Assembly: GCF_002982315.1 (NCBI RefSeq)
Contig: NZ_MWZD01000015.1
Span: forward strand, 63,487 to 127,486
Direction of reading: 5' to 3'
Length of the DNA stretch: 64,000 nt
DNA from: Leucobacter massiliensis
Lineage (GTDB): Bacteria > Actinomycetota > Actinomycetes > Actinomycetales > Microbacteriaceae
The position numbers and the translations under genes were made by a program. Under the pieces are notes generated by a model, which worked only from the letters and a program-made list of their open reading frames with translations, was not told the DNA's origin and ran no database searches. This document shows positions 32,918-41,890 of the stretch, in pieces. How positions within the stretch are numbered: the first letter of the stretch is position 1; every line of letters begins with the position of its first letter.

Positions 32918-34438
32918 GTGACCTCGACCACTGATTCGCCGTCCTCCGCCCGGAAGCTTGCCCGGCGGACGCTCCTGCGCCACGGGGCCGCCGTCCCGGT
33001 CGCGGTGGGGCTCGGCGCCGCGCTCGTCTCGGGCATCGGGATCGGCGTGCCCTCCATGTGGGGCGACGAGGCGGCCAGCGTGATGTCCGCGCAGCGGCCC
33101 TGGGATTCGCTGTGGGCGATGGCGGCGAACATCGACGCCGTGCATACCATGTACTACGCGCTGCTGCACCTCTGGATCGACGCGTTCGGGGCCTCCGCCT
33201 TCGCGGTCCGCCTGCCCAGCGCGCTCGCCGTCGGCGTCGCCGTCTCCGGAGTGTTCACGTTGTGCCGGATGCTCTCCGAAGCGCGGCTCGCGTTCATCGC
33301 GAGCATCGCCTGCGTGCTGCTGCCCCGGTTCGGTTTCATGGCTGCCGAGACCCGCTCCGCGGCCCTGTCCGCGGCGCTCATGACGTGGCTCACGGTGCTG
33401 CTCGTGCACCTGGTGCGGTCTCGCGAGCTCCGCCTGCGCTGGTGGGTGCTGTACGGCGTCGTGCTCGTCGTGAGCGTGCACCTCTTCCTCTACACCGCGC
33501 TGATCGCGGCCGTCCACCTGCTGACCCTGCTGGTGCTGCGCGCGCCGCGCCCGGTGTGGTGGCGGTGGGCGTGGGCCACCGTGCTCGCGGGCCTGGCGTG
33601 CATCCCCTTCGCGCTCGTGGCCTCGGGCCAGCAGGGGCAGATCGCGTTCTTGGCCCGCCGGGATCCGAAGAATCCGATGGCGATCTTCGTGCATCAGTGG
33701 TTCGGCGCGCTGCCCATCGCGGTGTTCGCCTGGATCCTCATCATCGGCGCTGTCGCCTGGGCGGTGACCTCTCGCGTGCGCGCGCCCTCGCGGGAGGCGG
33801 ACGCGGATCGCCGCGCGCTCATCTCGATCGCGGCCGCGTGGCTGATGGTGCCGATGCTGCTCCTGCTGCTCGCCGACGCGGTGGCCGGGCCGCTCTACAC
33901 CGGCCGCTACCTGTCGTTCAGTGCCCCGGCGGCCGGGATCCTGATGGGCGCCGCCGTCTCGCTCGTCCGACCGCGCCCGCTCGCCGCGGTCGTCGGTGCC
34001 GTGGCGCTGCTGCTCACCGTGCCGTTCGCCGTGTCCCAGCGGACGGAGAACGCGAAGTACGGCAGCGACTGGGCGCAGGTGTCCGCCTACGTGGGCGCGC
34101 GCAGCCAGCCCGGTGACGGCGTCGTCTTCGACGAGGGGGTGCGGCCGTCGCGCAAGCCCCGTCTGGCCCTGCGCCTGTACCCCGAGGGCTTCAGGGACAC
34201 GAGCGATCTCGGGCTCGTCCGCTCCTACGAGCAGACCGACGGTCTGTGGGACGTGGTGAAGCCGCTGCACGAGCTCCCCGGCGCGCTCGACGGCCGGGAG
34301 CGCGTGTGGGTCATCGCTCGCTCCGACGAGGGGACGAGCGACGACGAGCGCACGCTGCGCCGCGCCGGCTTCCGTCTCGTGGACACCCACTGGCTCTCGC
34401 GCGACGTCATCCTCCTCTACACGAAAGGCACCCCATGA
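32918..34438 (+). CDS. GT39/PMT-type polytopic glycosyltransferase
   Basis: Membrane glycosyltransferase of the GT-C fold, 506 residues, with about ten membrane helices. After the first helix the loop carries MWGDEAASVMSAQRPW, the acidic catalytic motif of the protein-mannosyltransferase/ArnT-like group. These enzymes use polyprenyl-phosphate sugars on the outer face of the membrane. The C-terminal ~120 residues form an extracytoplasmic domain (YGSDWAQVSAYVGAR, then RVWVIAR). The stop overlaps the start of the polyprenol-phosphate mannose synthase (ATGA), whose product is its expected donor. Acceptor (lipid, wall polymer or protein) unknown. Confidence 0.85.
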   Translation: MTSTTDSPSSARKLARRTLLRHGAAVPVAVGLGAALVSGIGIGVPSMWGDEAASVMSAQRPWDSLWAMAANIDAVHTMYYALLHLWIDAFGASAFAVRLPSALAVGVAVSGVFTLCRMLSEARLAFIASIACVLLPRFGFMAAETRSAALSAALMTWLTVLLVHLVRSRELRLRWWVLYGVVLVVSVHLFLYTALIAAVHLLTLLVLRAPRPVWWRWAWATVLAGLACIPFALVASGQQGQIAFLARRDPKNPMAIFVHQWFGALPIAVFAWILIIGAVAWAVTSRVRAPSREADADRRALISIAAAWLMVPMLLLLLADAVAGPLYTGRYLSFSAPAAGILMGAAVSLVRPRPLAAVVGAVALLLTVPFAVSQRTENAKYGSDWAQVSAYVGARSQPGDGVVFDEGVRPSRKPRLALRLYPEGFRDTSDLGLVRSYEQTDGLWDVVKPLHELPGALDGRERVWVIARSDEGTSDDERTLRRAGFRLVDTHWLSRDVILLYTKGTP

Positions 34439-35247
34439 GCACGCTGGTCATCGTCCCCACCTACAACGAGGCGGCGAACATCCTCCACACCCTCGATGAG
34501 ATCCGCATGTACCTGCCGGAGGCCGATGTGCTCGTCGTCGACGACGGCTCTCCGGACGGCACGGGGGATCTCGTGGCGTCGCGGGGTCTCGCGGATCCGC
34601 AGATCGCCCTGCTCTCCCGCGCGGGGAAGAGCGGTCTCGGGGACGCGTACCGGGCGGGCTTCGCGCACGCCCTGGAGCATGGCTACGAGATTGTCGCCGA
34701 GATGGACGCGGACGGATCGCACCCCGCACGGCGTCTTCCCGCGCTCGTGGAGGCGCTCGGCTTCGCGGATCTCGCGATCGGCAGCAGGTGGGCGCCGGGC
34801 GGGAGCACCGCGGGCTGGGCGCGGCACCGGCATCTCCTCTCCCGGATGGCGAGCCGCTATGTGAGACTGCTCCTCGGGACGCGGGTGAGCGACGCGACGA
34901 GCGGCTTCCGCGCGTTCCGCGCGGCGACCCTCGACACGATCGACGCGCTCTCGACGGTGTCCAACGGCTACAGCTTCCAGATCGAGACACTTCACCGTGC
35001 CCACCGCAGCGGCGCGGTCATCACGGAGGTGCCGATCGTCTTCTCGGAGCGTGCGCACGGCCGCTCGAAGATGTCGGCGGGGATCGTCGTCGAGGCGTTC
35101 ACGCGCGTCATCCAGTGGCGACGGCGCCCGTTCCGGCCGCTCGCGCAGCGCCGCGGCGAGCTCGCGCAGCGGCCGTCATCCGAGGGGCAGCGCGGCGATT
35201 CCGCATCGCGGCGCGCTGAATCCGCGCCCTCGCTCACGAAGGCGTAA
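34435..35247 (+). CDS. Polyprenol-phosphate mannose synthase-like GT2
   Basis: Cytoplasmic-face GT2 enzyme of 270 residues expected to load mannose (or another sugar) from GDP onto polyprenyl phosphate. The DPM1-like pattern is complete: VIVPTYNEAANILHTLDEI, VDDGSPDGTGDL, GLGDAYRAGFAHAL, MDADGSHPARRLPALV, IGSRWAPGGS, SGFRAFR, and VPIVFSERAHGRSKMS. The last ~40 residues are a charged disordered tail. There is no added membrane domain, unlike some Ppm1 forms. ATG 34435 overlaps the upstream stop by 4 bp. The gene is the middle of a three-gene operon. Confidence 0.9.
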   Translation: MSTLVIVPTYNEAANILHTLDEIRMYLPEADVLVVDDGSPDGTGDLVASRGLADPQIALLSRAGKSGLGDAYRAGFAHALEHGYEIVAEMDADGSHPARRLPALVEALGFADLAIGSRWAPGGSTAGWARHRHLLSRMASRYVRLLLGTRVSDATSGFRAFRAATLDTIDALSTVSNGYSFQIETLHRAHRSGAVITEVPIVFSERAHGRSKMSAGIVVEAFTRVIQWRRRPFRPLAQRRGELAQRPSSEGQRGDSASRRAESAPSLTKA

Positions 35248-35252
35248 CCCCG

Positions 35253-36644
35253 ATGCAGCTCCTCGACTCCGCTCCCGGCGCCGCCCCGACCGTCGGCGAC
35301 CCGGCAACCCGGAAGCCCCGCCGTTCGCTCCGCAACGCCTGGCGGGAGTTCGGCCGCGCCCCGCGGCTCATGGGAGTCGACGTCGCGCGCGGGCTCGCCG
35401 TCTTCGGCATGATCGGCGTGCATGCCGGCGTCTCCGCGAGCTTCGAGGCGGGGAATCCGCTCAGCTGGACCGCCCTCGTGGAGGGGCGCTCCTCGATCCT
35501 CTTCGCCGTGGTCGCCGGGATCTCCGTCGCCTTCGCGACCGGGATGCGTTCGCGCCCGACGGGCGAGGTGCTGCGCAGCGCGCGCCTGCGCATGGCCGGG
35601 AGGGCGATCGCGGTGCTCGCGGTCGGGCTCGCGCTCGAACTGCTGGGCAGCAGTATCGCCGTGATCCTGCCCGTCTATGGGCTGCTGTTCCTGATCCTGA
35701 TCCCCTTCCTGGGTGTGCGCCGGAGGACGCTCGTGATCACGGCGATCGCGCTCGCGCTCGCCGGCCCCACGCTGCTCGCGCTCGTCCGCGCGCTCGCGCT
35801 CGGGGGGAGCGGGGCCGGCGTCGAATTCCTCATCTCGGGCTCGTATCCGCTCACCGTGTGGCTGCCTCTGATCCTCGCGGGCATGGCGGTGGGTCGATCC
35901 TCGTTGCGCGAGACGCGGACCGCGGCGATCGTGACGGGCCTGGGCGTGCTCCTGGCCGTCGGCGGCTACGGCGTCGGCACCGCGCTCAACGGCGCCGGGA
36001 ACGGATGGGCGTCCGGACTGGCGATGGCGGGGAGCTCGGGCGGCTCATCCGCCTCCTTCGGCGCCGGCGGCTTGAAGCCCGGCGGCGGAGATCTCACTGG
36101 CAAGACCTGCGTCTCGAAGTCCGAGGGCCCGATCGCCTGCTTCCCCGGCTCCGGTGGCTCGGGCGCCGGATCGGGCGGTCTCGGCGAGGCGAGCGGCAGC
36201 TACCTCGAACGGCTGGGGTCCTCCGACCTCGGCGCCTCTCTGGCGGGCGCGTGGGGCGTGTCGCCGCACTCCGGAGGGACGTTCGAGATCCTTGGCTCGG
36301 GGGGCTTCGCCCTCGCGCTCGTCGGGGCCTGCCTGCTGCTCGCTCGGCCGCTCCGCTGGCTGCTCATCCCGGTGGCGGCGGTCGGTTCGATGCCGCTCAC
36401 CGCGTACTCGGCCCACGTCGTCTCGTTCGCCGTGCTCATCTCGCCCATCGGCCTCGCTCCCGGCATCATGAGCTTCGAGGGGGGTGCCACGAGCAACGCG
36501 TTCTGGCTGGCCTGCGTCGGAGTGCTCCTGCTCGGGTGCACGGCCTGGGCGCTGACGCTCGGGCGCGGTCCGCTCGAGCGGGTCACCGCGCGCGCCGCCC
36601 GGGCGATGGATCGTCCGGCCCCTGCGACGAGCGGGGCGGGGTAA
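35253..36644 (+). CDS. Second acyltransferase-like multi-pass membrane protein (HGSNAT/DUF418 type)
   Basis: Membrane protein of 463 residues. A hydrophilic N-terminus of ~40 residues is followed by the family's first helix, MGVDVARGLAVFGMIGVHAG, then LFAVVAGISVAFATG and about eight further helices. Between helices there is a Gly/Ser-rich extracytoplasmic loop (about 255-325) with two Cys (TCVSKSEGPIAC) that may form a disulfide. It is related to the protein at 30861-32087, so the island carries two members. It starts 5 bp after the mannose synthase gene and ends the operon. A role in acylating the mannosylated product is possible. Confidence 0.82.
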   Translation: MQLLDSAPGAAPTVGDPATRKPRRSLRNAWREFGRAPRLMGVDVARGLAVFGMIGVHAGVSASFEAGNPLSWTALVEGRSSILFAVVAGISVAFATGMRSRPTGEVLRSARLRMAGRAIAVLAVGLALELLGSSIAVILPVYGLLFLILIPFLGVRRRTLVITAIALALAGPTLLALVRALALGGSGAGVEFLISGSYPLTVWLPLILAGMAVGRSSLRETRTAAIVTGLGVLLAVGGYGVGTALNGAGNGWASGLAMAGSSGGSSASFGAGGLKPGGGDLTGKTCVSKSEGPIACFPGSGGSGAGSGGLGEASGSYLERLGSSDLGASLAGAWGVSPHSGGTFEILGSGGFALALVGACLLLARPLRWLLIPVAAVGSMPLTAYSAHVVSFAVLISPIGLAPGIMSFEGGATSNAFWLACVGVLLLGCTAWALTLGRGPLERVTARAARAMDRPAPATSGAG

Positions 36645-36840
36645 CGGTGCGGGGAGCACGCGAGGGCTGCGCTGCCAGGAGACCGCGAGCGGGGTGCCGC
36701 GAGGACGCTCGCGAGCGATAGCTCGATGGTACTCCCCGCAGGTGGGCGCCGGCTGGGGGCGAAAGCCGGGGCCGAGGCGTAGACTCGCGGGGTCCGCGCG
36801 GCCGGCGCGGCATCCTCCACCCCCGTCCCGAAGGAGCCGA

Positions 36841-37470
36841 GTGACCCGAGAGCACCCACGTCCTCTGCTGCAGCCCACCGACGACTTCGACTGGATCATC
36901 GGATCGGACGAGCCGGGCGCGGCGCAGCGCCTCGCGCAGGAGACCTCCTGGGCGCTGCTCGATCGCGTGCGCGAGGGAGCCGACCCGGCAGTGGTCGACC
37001 GGGTGGTCGGGCTGGCCTCGGGAAGCGGGATCGACGACATCGCGGAGCTGTGGGCGGGGGAGAGCACGCACTCCCTGGCGGGGGTGCTGTGGCGGCTCTA
37101 CCTGCTGCGCAGGGTGGTCGCGGGCGACGCCGAGGGCTCCGCCGAGCTGTTCCGCCGCGGGGTCGCCGTGGCGGTCACGATCGACCCGGTGGTCGCGGGG
37201 GTCGCCGAGCCGGTGACGCCACTCGGCATCGCGGAGCTGTGCGACACGATCCTCCGCGGCGCGTTCACCGGGGATCTCGGGGACGCGCTCGACCGGGCCG
37301 CGAGCTACTGCCGGATCATGTCCCTGGGCTCCGCCGATCTCGCCGATGCGCGCGACGAGCTCGACGACGCTCACGCCGCGCACCTCACGACCCGCGCGCT
37401 GCGCTATCAGACGCTCGCGCAGGAGCTCCACGCGGGTGCCCGGCGGTGGCGCGACGGCACCCTGGCGTGA
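36841..37470 (+). CDS. Conserved-looking cytosolic helical protein, unknown function
   Basis: A 209-residue soluble, mostly helical protein: TDDFDWIIGSDEPGAAQRLAQET, LAGVLWRLYLLRRVVAGD, LCDTILRGAFTGDLGDALDRAASYCRIMSLG, and a C-terminal LTTRALRYQTLAQELHAGARRW. No catalytic motif, Cys pair or membrane segment is visible. Similar proteins are common in Microbacteriaceae as hypothetical proteins, from memory only. GTG 36841 follows GAAGGAG with a good spacing, and TAGACT at 36780-36785 would give a leader of about 50 nt. It stands alone. Confidence 0.75.
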   Translation: MTREHPRPLLQPTDDFDWIIGSDEPGAAQRLAQETSWALLDRVREGADPAVVDRVVGLASGSGIDDIAELWAGESTHSLAGVLWRLYLLRRVVAGDAEGSAELFRRGVAVAVTIDPVVAGVAEPVTPLGIAELCDTILRGAFTGDLGDALDRAASYCRIMSLGSADLADARDELDDAHAAHLTTRALRYQTLAQELHAGARRWRDGTLA

Positions 37471-37571
37471 GGCTTCTCCGGTCCGGCGGTCCCGCTCCCG
37501 GAACGGGTGCGGAGCGTACCGCCCGGCGCGCCCGGAGGAAACCCTCTCGGACGCGGCCGGGCTGCCCGCGG

Positions 37572-37671
37572 TAGAATGGTGAGTGCCGGGCCGCAGTAAC
37601 CCCGGGCTCCAATTTTTGCCGCTTCGAGCGGCCTTCCGCCGAGAGGCGTTCTGCGGTCCGGTATTTTTCTG
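37572..37671 (+). ncRNA. Candidate small RNA or structured leader
   Basis: TAGAAT (37572-37577) resembles a -10 element, but the region has no start codon with a useful frame. From about 37584 the sequence can form CCGGG/CCCGG (37588-37607), a perfect GCCGCT-TCG-AGCGGC hairpin (37618-37632) and CCGC/GCGG. It then ends in TATTTTTCT (37662-37670), a U-tract rare in this genome. A second AT patch (AATTTTT) lies at 37611-37617. This could be a roughly 85-nt RNA, or terminators of the neighbouring convergent genes. No known family recognised. Confidence 0.4.
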
Positions 37672-37764
37672 CCCGGATCCGCGCCGCTCAGGGCCCGGCC
37701 CCCGGATCCCGGTTCGGATCTCGGCCCGCGTCCAGGATCCCGGCCCGGATCCGCGCCGCTCAGG
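37671..37764. repeat. 22-bp direct repeat 72 bp apart with GGATCCCG units between
   Basis: The 22-bp sequence beginning GCCCGGATCC and ending CGCTCAGG occurs perfectly at 37671-37692 and 37743-37764. The second copy contains the stop codon of the APC permease gene. Between them are further GGATCCCG and GGATCTCG units, so the 3' end of the gene appears to have been duplicated. Confidence 0.8.
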
Positions 37765-39751
37765 CCACGTGCACCCACGGCCGCCGCACCAGCTCCGGCT
37801 CCGCCTCGCGCAGCACCTCGCGCGTCATGGGGGCGATCTCGCCCGCGCCGAAGACGAGGAAGCGCAGCAGATTCGTGATCGGGTTGCCCTCCGTCCAGCG
37901 GAAGTAGATGTGCGGGTTGCAGCCGAGCTCGCTGCGCAGGTGCAGCGCCGCCGCCGCGATGCCGTTCGGCACGGTGGTGCCCTGCACGGCGAGCACGCGG
38001 TAGCCGTGGCGCTCGATCCCGCGCACCAGCAGCTCGCCCTCGAAGTCGGAGCTGTCGCCCACCTCCACCTCGATGAACAGCACGTCGTCGCCCTCCGGCA
38101 GGTGGTGCGCGAGGCGTGCGTGCTCCAGCTTGAGCCGGTAGCGTTCGGCGCTGACGTCGTCGGGCTCGTGCGCGATGAGGCGGACGGTCTGCCCGGGCGC
38201 GAGATCGAGGAAGGCGGAGGCTGCGGGATCGAGCCGCACGGAGGTGGCGCGCAGCTCGGTGGAGCGGGCGACCCGGGAAACGATGCTGACGACGACGATG
38301 CCGAGGATGAACCAGCCCGCGATCTTGATGCCGTCGGGGCGCTCGACGATGTTCGCGACGGTCGTGTAGACGAAGACGGCCGTGATCATCCCGAAGCCCA
38401 CCGTGGCGCCGCGCTGACCGCGGGCGTGCGCGGCGAGCGTCACCGCCACCGCCGCCGAGGTGATGAGCACGAGCACGCCGGTCGCGTAGGCGCCGCCCTG
38501 GGCGTCGACGCTGGCCTGGAAGATGATCGTGATGAGGAAGGCGACGCCGGTGAAGACGAGCACGAGCGGCCGGGTGGCGCGTGCCCAGGCGGGCGCCATG
38601 CCGTAGTGCGGCAGATAGCGGGGCACGAGGTTGAGCAGGCCCGCCATGGCGGAGGCCCCCGCGAACCAGAGGATCGCGATGGTGACGAGGTCGTAGGCGG
38701 TGCCGAAGCCGTCGCCGAGGAACTCGTGGGCGAGGTAGGCGAGGGCGCGGCCGTTCGCCTCGCCGCCCTCCTCGAACTTCTCGGCGGGGATCAGCGCGAC
38801 CGTCGTGATCGACGAGGTGATGAGGAAGCCGCTCATGATGAGCGCCGAGGTGGTGAGCAGGCGCTTGGCGTCGCGGATCCTGCCGCGTGGGTTCGCCTCG
38901 GTGTCGCTCTCGTCGCCGCGGATCTGCGGCATGACGGCCACGCCGGTTTCGAAGCCGGAGAGCCCGAGGGCGAGCTTCGGGAAGACGACGAGGGCGATCG
39001 CGACCACGAAGAGCGGGTTGCCGTGCTGGGTGGTGAGCACCGTCCACCAGTCGCCCACGACGACGGGGTTCGCGAGGAGGTGCGCGACGGCGACGACCAC
39101 CACGACGAGGTTGAGCGCGAGGAAGGCGCCCACGAGTACGGTGGCGAGGCGGATCGCCTCGCGGAAGCCGCGCAGGAACACGACGCCGAGCCCCGCGAGC
39201 AGCGCGAGCGTGATGACGACCTCCTGGCCGCGCAGCGAGCGGGGCGCGAAGGGGTTCTCGACGAGGTGCGCGGTGGCGTCGGCCGCCGAAAGCGTCATGG
39301 TGATCATGAAGTCGGTGGCGGCGAAGCCGAGGAGGGCGAGGATCGCGAGCTTGCCGCTCCAGCGGGGGAGGTGCTTGGCGAGCATCGAGATCGAACCGGT
39401 GCCGTGCGGGCTCTCCTGGGCGACGCGACGGTAGACGGGCAGCGCCCCGGCGAGGGTGACGAGCACGAGCACGATCGTCGCGATGGGGGCGACGGCGCCG
39501 GCGGCGAGGGCGGCGATGGCGGGCTGGTAGCCGAGGGTGGAGAAGTAGTCGAGCCCGGTGAGGCACATGACGCGCAGCCAGTGCTGGCGGCGGTGCTGAT
39601 CGGGGCGGCCGTGGGGGCCGGTCTGCTGCCCCGGGGGTTCTGCGGTGTCGGCGAGAAGCCAGCGCCGGAGGGCGGCTCCCCGCCCGGGTTCGTCGGGGTC
39701 TTCGGGGGCGGTCTCGAGCGATGAGCTCGATGCGGCGCTGCGCGTGTTCAC
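37760..39751 (-). CDS. APC-family permease with C-terminal soluble domain
   Basis: Membrane transporter of 663 residues, related to amino-acid/polyamine permeases. About 12 hydrophobic segments (70-480) include [20 protein letters not shown] near the start of the fold and [18 protein letters not shown] cytoplasmic domain (about 500-663) ends in [22 protein letters not shown]. The substrate is unknown; some proteins of this shape are K+ or amino-acid transporters. I choose GTG 39751 because TACTGT ends exactly 6 nt upstream; a longer frame from ATG 39784 lacks a promoter or ribosome-binding site. It follows the pst operon on the same strand but is separated by a strong hairpin. Confidence 0.85.
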   Translation of the reverse strand: MNTRSAASSSSLETAPEDPDEPGRGAALRRWLLADTAEPPGQQTGPHGRPDQHRRQHWLRVMCLTGLDYFSTLGYQPAIAALAAGAVAPIATIVLVLVTLAGALPVYRRVAQESPHGTGSISMLAKHLPRWSGKLAILALLGFAATDFMITMTLSAADATAHLVENPFAPRSLRGQEVVITLALLAGLGVVFLRGFREAIRLATVLVGAFLALNLVVVVVAVAHLLANPVVVGDWWTVLTTQHGNPLFVVAIALVVFPKLALGLSGFETGVAVMPQIRGDESDTEANPRGRIRDAKRLLTTSALIMSGFLITSSITTVALIPAEKFEEGGEANGRALAYLAHEFLGDGFGTAYDLVTIAILWFAGASAMAGLLNLVPRYLPHYGMAPAWARATRPLVLVFTGVAFLITIIFQASVDAQGGAYATGVLVLITSAAVAVTLAAHARGQRGATVGFGMITAVFVYTTVANIVERPDGIKIAGWFILGIVVVSIVSRVARSTELRATSVRLDPAASAFLDLAPGQTVRLIAHEPDDVSAERYRLKLEHARLAHHLPEGDDVLFIEVEVGDSSDFEGELLVRGIERHGYRVLAVQGTTVPNGIAAAALHLRSELGCNPHIYFRWTEGNPITNLLRFLVFGAGEIAPMTREVLREAEPELVRRPWVHVA

Positions 39752-39757
39752 GGCGCA

Positions 39758-39763
39758 ACAGTA
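39758..39763 (-). promoter_or_regulatory. -10 element TACTGT, leaderless APC permease gene
   Basis: TACTGT on the minus strand ends 6 nt before GTG 39751. Confidence 0.5.
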
Positions 39764-39865
39764 CGCCTCTGAGACGGAGTCCATGCTGAGAGTTGCTTGT
39801 GAGGCCGGGGATCGTCTCGATCCCGGGTCCGTCTACCCGGTGCGGCCTGCGCGGCTGCTCGGCGG

Positions 39866-39887
39866 CGACAGCCATTTCTGGCTGTCG
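39866..39887 (-). terminator. Hairpin after pstB
   Basis: Perfect 9-bp stem CGACAGCCA / TGGCTGTCG with loop TTTC, about 38 nt past the pstB stop. No U-tract. It is flanked by two copies of CGGGTCCGTCTACCCG (39824-39839 and 39916-39931), the second overlapping the pstB stop codon. Confidence 0.6.
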
Positions 39888-39924
39888 TACAGCCGCGCCG
39901 AGGCCGTCTCGGCCTCGGGTCCGT

Positions 39925-40704
39925 CTACCCGAACCTACCCGACACGTAGTCTTCCGTAGCCTGCACCGCGGGCGTCGAGAAGATCGTGGAGGTGTCGTCG
40001 TACTCGATGAGCTTGCCCGGCTTGCCGGTGCCCGCGATGTTGAAGAAGGCGGTGCGGTCGGAGACGCGGGAGGCCTGCTGCATGTTGTGGGTCACGATCA
40101 CGATCGTGTACTCCTTCTTCAGCTCGTCGATGAGGTCCTCGATGGCGAGCGTGGAGATGGGGTCGAGTGCCGAGCAGGGCTCGTCCATGAGCAGTACCTC
40201 GGGGGAGACGGCGATGGCGCGAGCGATGCACAGGCGCTGCTGCTGGCCGCCCGAGAGCCCGGAGCCGGGCTTGTCGAGGCGGTCCTTCACCTCGTTCCAG
40301 AGGTTCGCGCCCTGCAGCGAGCGTTCCACGAGCTCGTCCGCGTCGCTCTTGGAGATGCGGCGGTTGTTGAGGCGCACCCCGGCGAGCACGTTCTCGCGGA
40401 TCGACATGGTGGGGAAGGGGTTGGGGCGCTGGAAGACCATGCCGACCTGCCGCCGCACGAGCACGGGGTCGACGCCGGGGCCGTAGAGGTCTTCGCCGTC
40501 GAGCAGCACCTGGCCTTCGACGCGGGCGCCCGGGATGGCCTCGTGCATGCGGTTGAGGGTGCGCAGGAAGGTCGACTTGCCGCAGCCGGAGGGGCCGATG
40601 AAGGCGGTGACGCTGCGGGGTTCGATGTTCATCGTCACGCCCTCGACGGCGAGGAACTTGGAGTAGTAGACGTTGAGGTCGGAGACCTCGATGCGCTTCG
40701 ACAT
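39925..40704 (-). CDS. pstB: Phosphate import ATP-binding protein
   Basis: ATPase of the high-affinity phosphate importer, 259 residues. Walker [13 protein letters not shown]-loop [14 protein letters not shown], signature [15 protein letters not shown], Walker [16 protein letters not shown] and switch [10 protein letters not shown] are all standard for PstB. It lies about 50 bp downstream of pstA on the same strand, with GAAAGGA-like bases before the ATG. The stop overlaps a short direct repeat, and a hairpin follows, marking the end of the pst operon. Confidence 0.97.
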   Translation of the reverse strand: MSKRIEVSDLNVYYSKFLAVEGVTMNIEPRSVTAFIGPSGCGKSTFLRTLNRMHEAIPGARVEGQVLLDGEDLYGPGVDPVLVRRQVGMVFQRPNPFPTMSIRENVLAGVRLNNRRISKSDADELVERSLQGANLWNEVKDRLDKPGSGLSGGQQQRLCIARAIAVSPEVLLMDEPCSALDPISTLAIEDLIDELKKEYTIVIVTHNMQQASRVSDRTAFFNIAGTGKPGKLIEYDDTSTIFSTPAVQATEDYVSGRFG

Positions 40705-40756
40705 GCGGTGTGGCTTTCCTTCGGGAGTCTGGGGGAGGGGAGGATCCGGGGCGGGA

Positions 40757-41890
40757 TCAGCGGCCGGTCTTCGGCGCGAACCACTTCGCGATGAGGCGCG
40801 CGAGGAGGTTGAGTGCCATGACGATGAGGATCAGCAGCAGCGCGGCTGCCCAGGCGCGCTCGAAGAACGCGAAGGCGGGGTTGCCCTGGTTGGCGAACTG
40901 CGTGTACACGTACACGGGCAGCGACTGCATGCGGTCCTGGAAGAGGTTGTAGTTCATGGAGGCGGTGAAGCCGGCGGTGATGAGCAGCGGCGCGGTCTCG
41001 CCGATGACGCGGGCGATGGCGAGCATGATGCCGGTGGTGATGCCGGCGATCGAGGTGGGCAGCACGACCTTCACGATGGTGCGCCACTTGGGCACGCCGA
41101 GCGCGTAGGCGGCCTCGCGCAGCTCGTTGGGCACGAGCCGCAGCATCTCCTCGCTGGATCGCACGACGACGGGGATCATGAGCACGGAGAGCGCCACGGC
41201 GCCGACGATGCCCATGCGCACGCCGGGTCCGAGGAAGACCGCGAAGAGCGCGTAGGCGAAGAGGCCGGCGACGATGGAGGGGATGCCGGTCATGACGTCG
41301 ACGAGGAAGGTGATGGTCTTCGCGAGCCGGCCGCGGCCGTACTCCACGAGGTAGATGGAGGTCATGAGGCCGAGCGGCACGGAGATGATCGTGGCGGCGA
41401 GGGTGATGAGGAGGGTGCCGATCATGGCGTGCAGGGCGCCGCCGCCCTCGCCGGTGATGTTGCGCATCGAGGAGTTGAAGAACTCGCCGTCGAAGCGGGC
41501 GAGCCCGTTGGAGACGACGGTGATGCCGACGGAGACGAGCGGCACCATGGCGAGCAGGAAGGCCCCGGTGACGAGCCCGGTGACGAAGCGATCCATCGCC
41601 TGGCGCGTGCCCTCGACGATGGCCGACATGACGGTGATGACGAGGAGGTAGAGGATCGCGGCGACGAGCACGGCGCCGACGACGGAGAGGGTGCCGCCTG
41701 AGGCCGCCGCGAGCAGCCCGAAGAGCGCGAAGGAGGCGAGGAGCGCTCCGGCCAGCACCAGCCAGGGGGTGGTGCGGGGCAGTCGGTTGCCGGCGAGCGC
41801 GGAGCCCGGGGTGACGGTGCGGACGGTCAGGGCCACGGCTTCGGTCCTCTTTTCTGTGCCTCGTGCGGCACCTCGGCTCGGCTGCAGCAT
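40757..41890 (-). CDS. pstA: Phosphate ABC transporter permease
   Basis: Membrane subunit of the phosphate importer, 377 residues from ATG 41890, which overlaps the pstC stop by one base (TGATG). The N-terminal ~130 residues hold two extra hydrophobic segments ([20 protein letters not shown] and [21 protein letters not shown]), seen in actinobacterial PstA. The core permease follows with [37 protein letters not shown] and the EAA loop [25 protein letters not shown] 41836, with AGAGGA upstream, is an alternative start 18 codons in. Confidence 0.93.
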   Translation of the reverse strand: MLQPSRGAARGTEKRTEAVALTVRTVTPGSALAGNRLPRTTPWLVLAGALLASFALFGLLAAASGGTLSVVGAVLVAAILYLLVITVMSAIVEGTRQAMDRFVTGLVTGAFLLAMVPLVSVGITVVSNGLARFDGEFFNSSMRNITGEGGGALHAMIGTLLITLAATIISVPLGLMTSIYLVEYGRGRLAKTITFLVDVMTGIPSIVAGLFAYALFAVFLGPGVRMGIVGAVALSVLMIPVVVRSSEEMLRLVPNELREAAYALGVPKWRTIVKVVLPTSIAGITTGIMLAIARVIGETAPLLITAGFTASMNYNLFQDRMQSLPVYVYTQFANQGNPAFAFFERAWAAALLLILIVMALNLLARLIAKWFAPKTGR

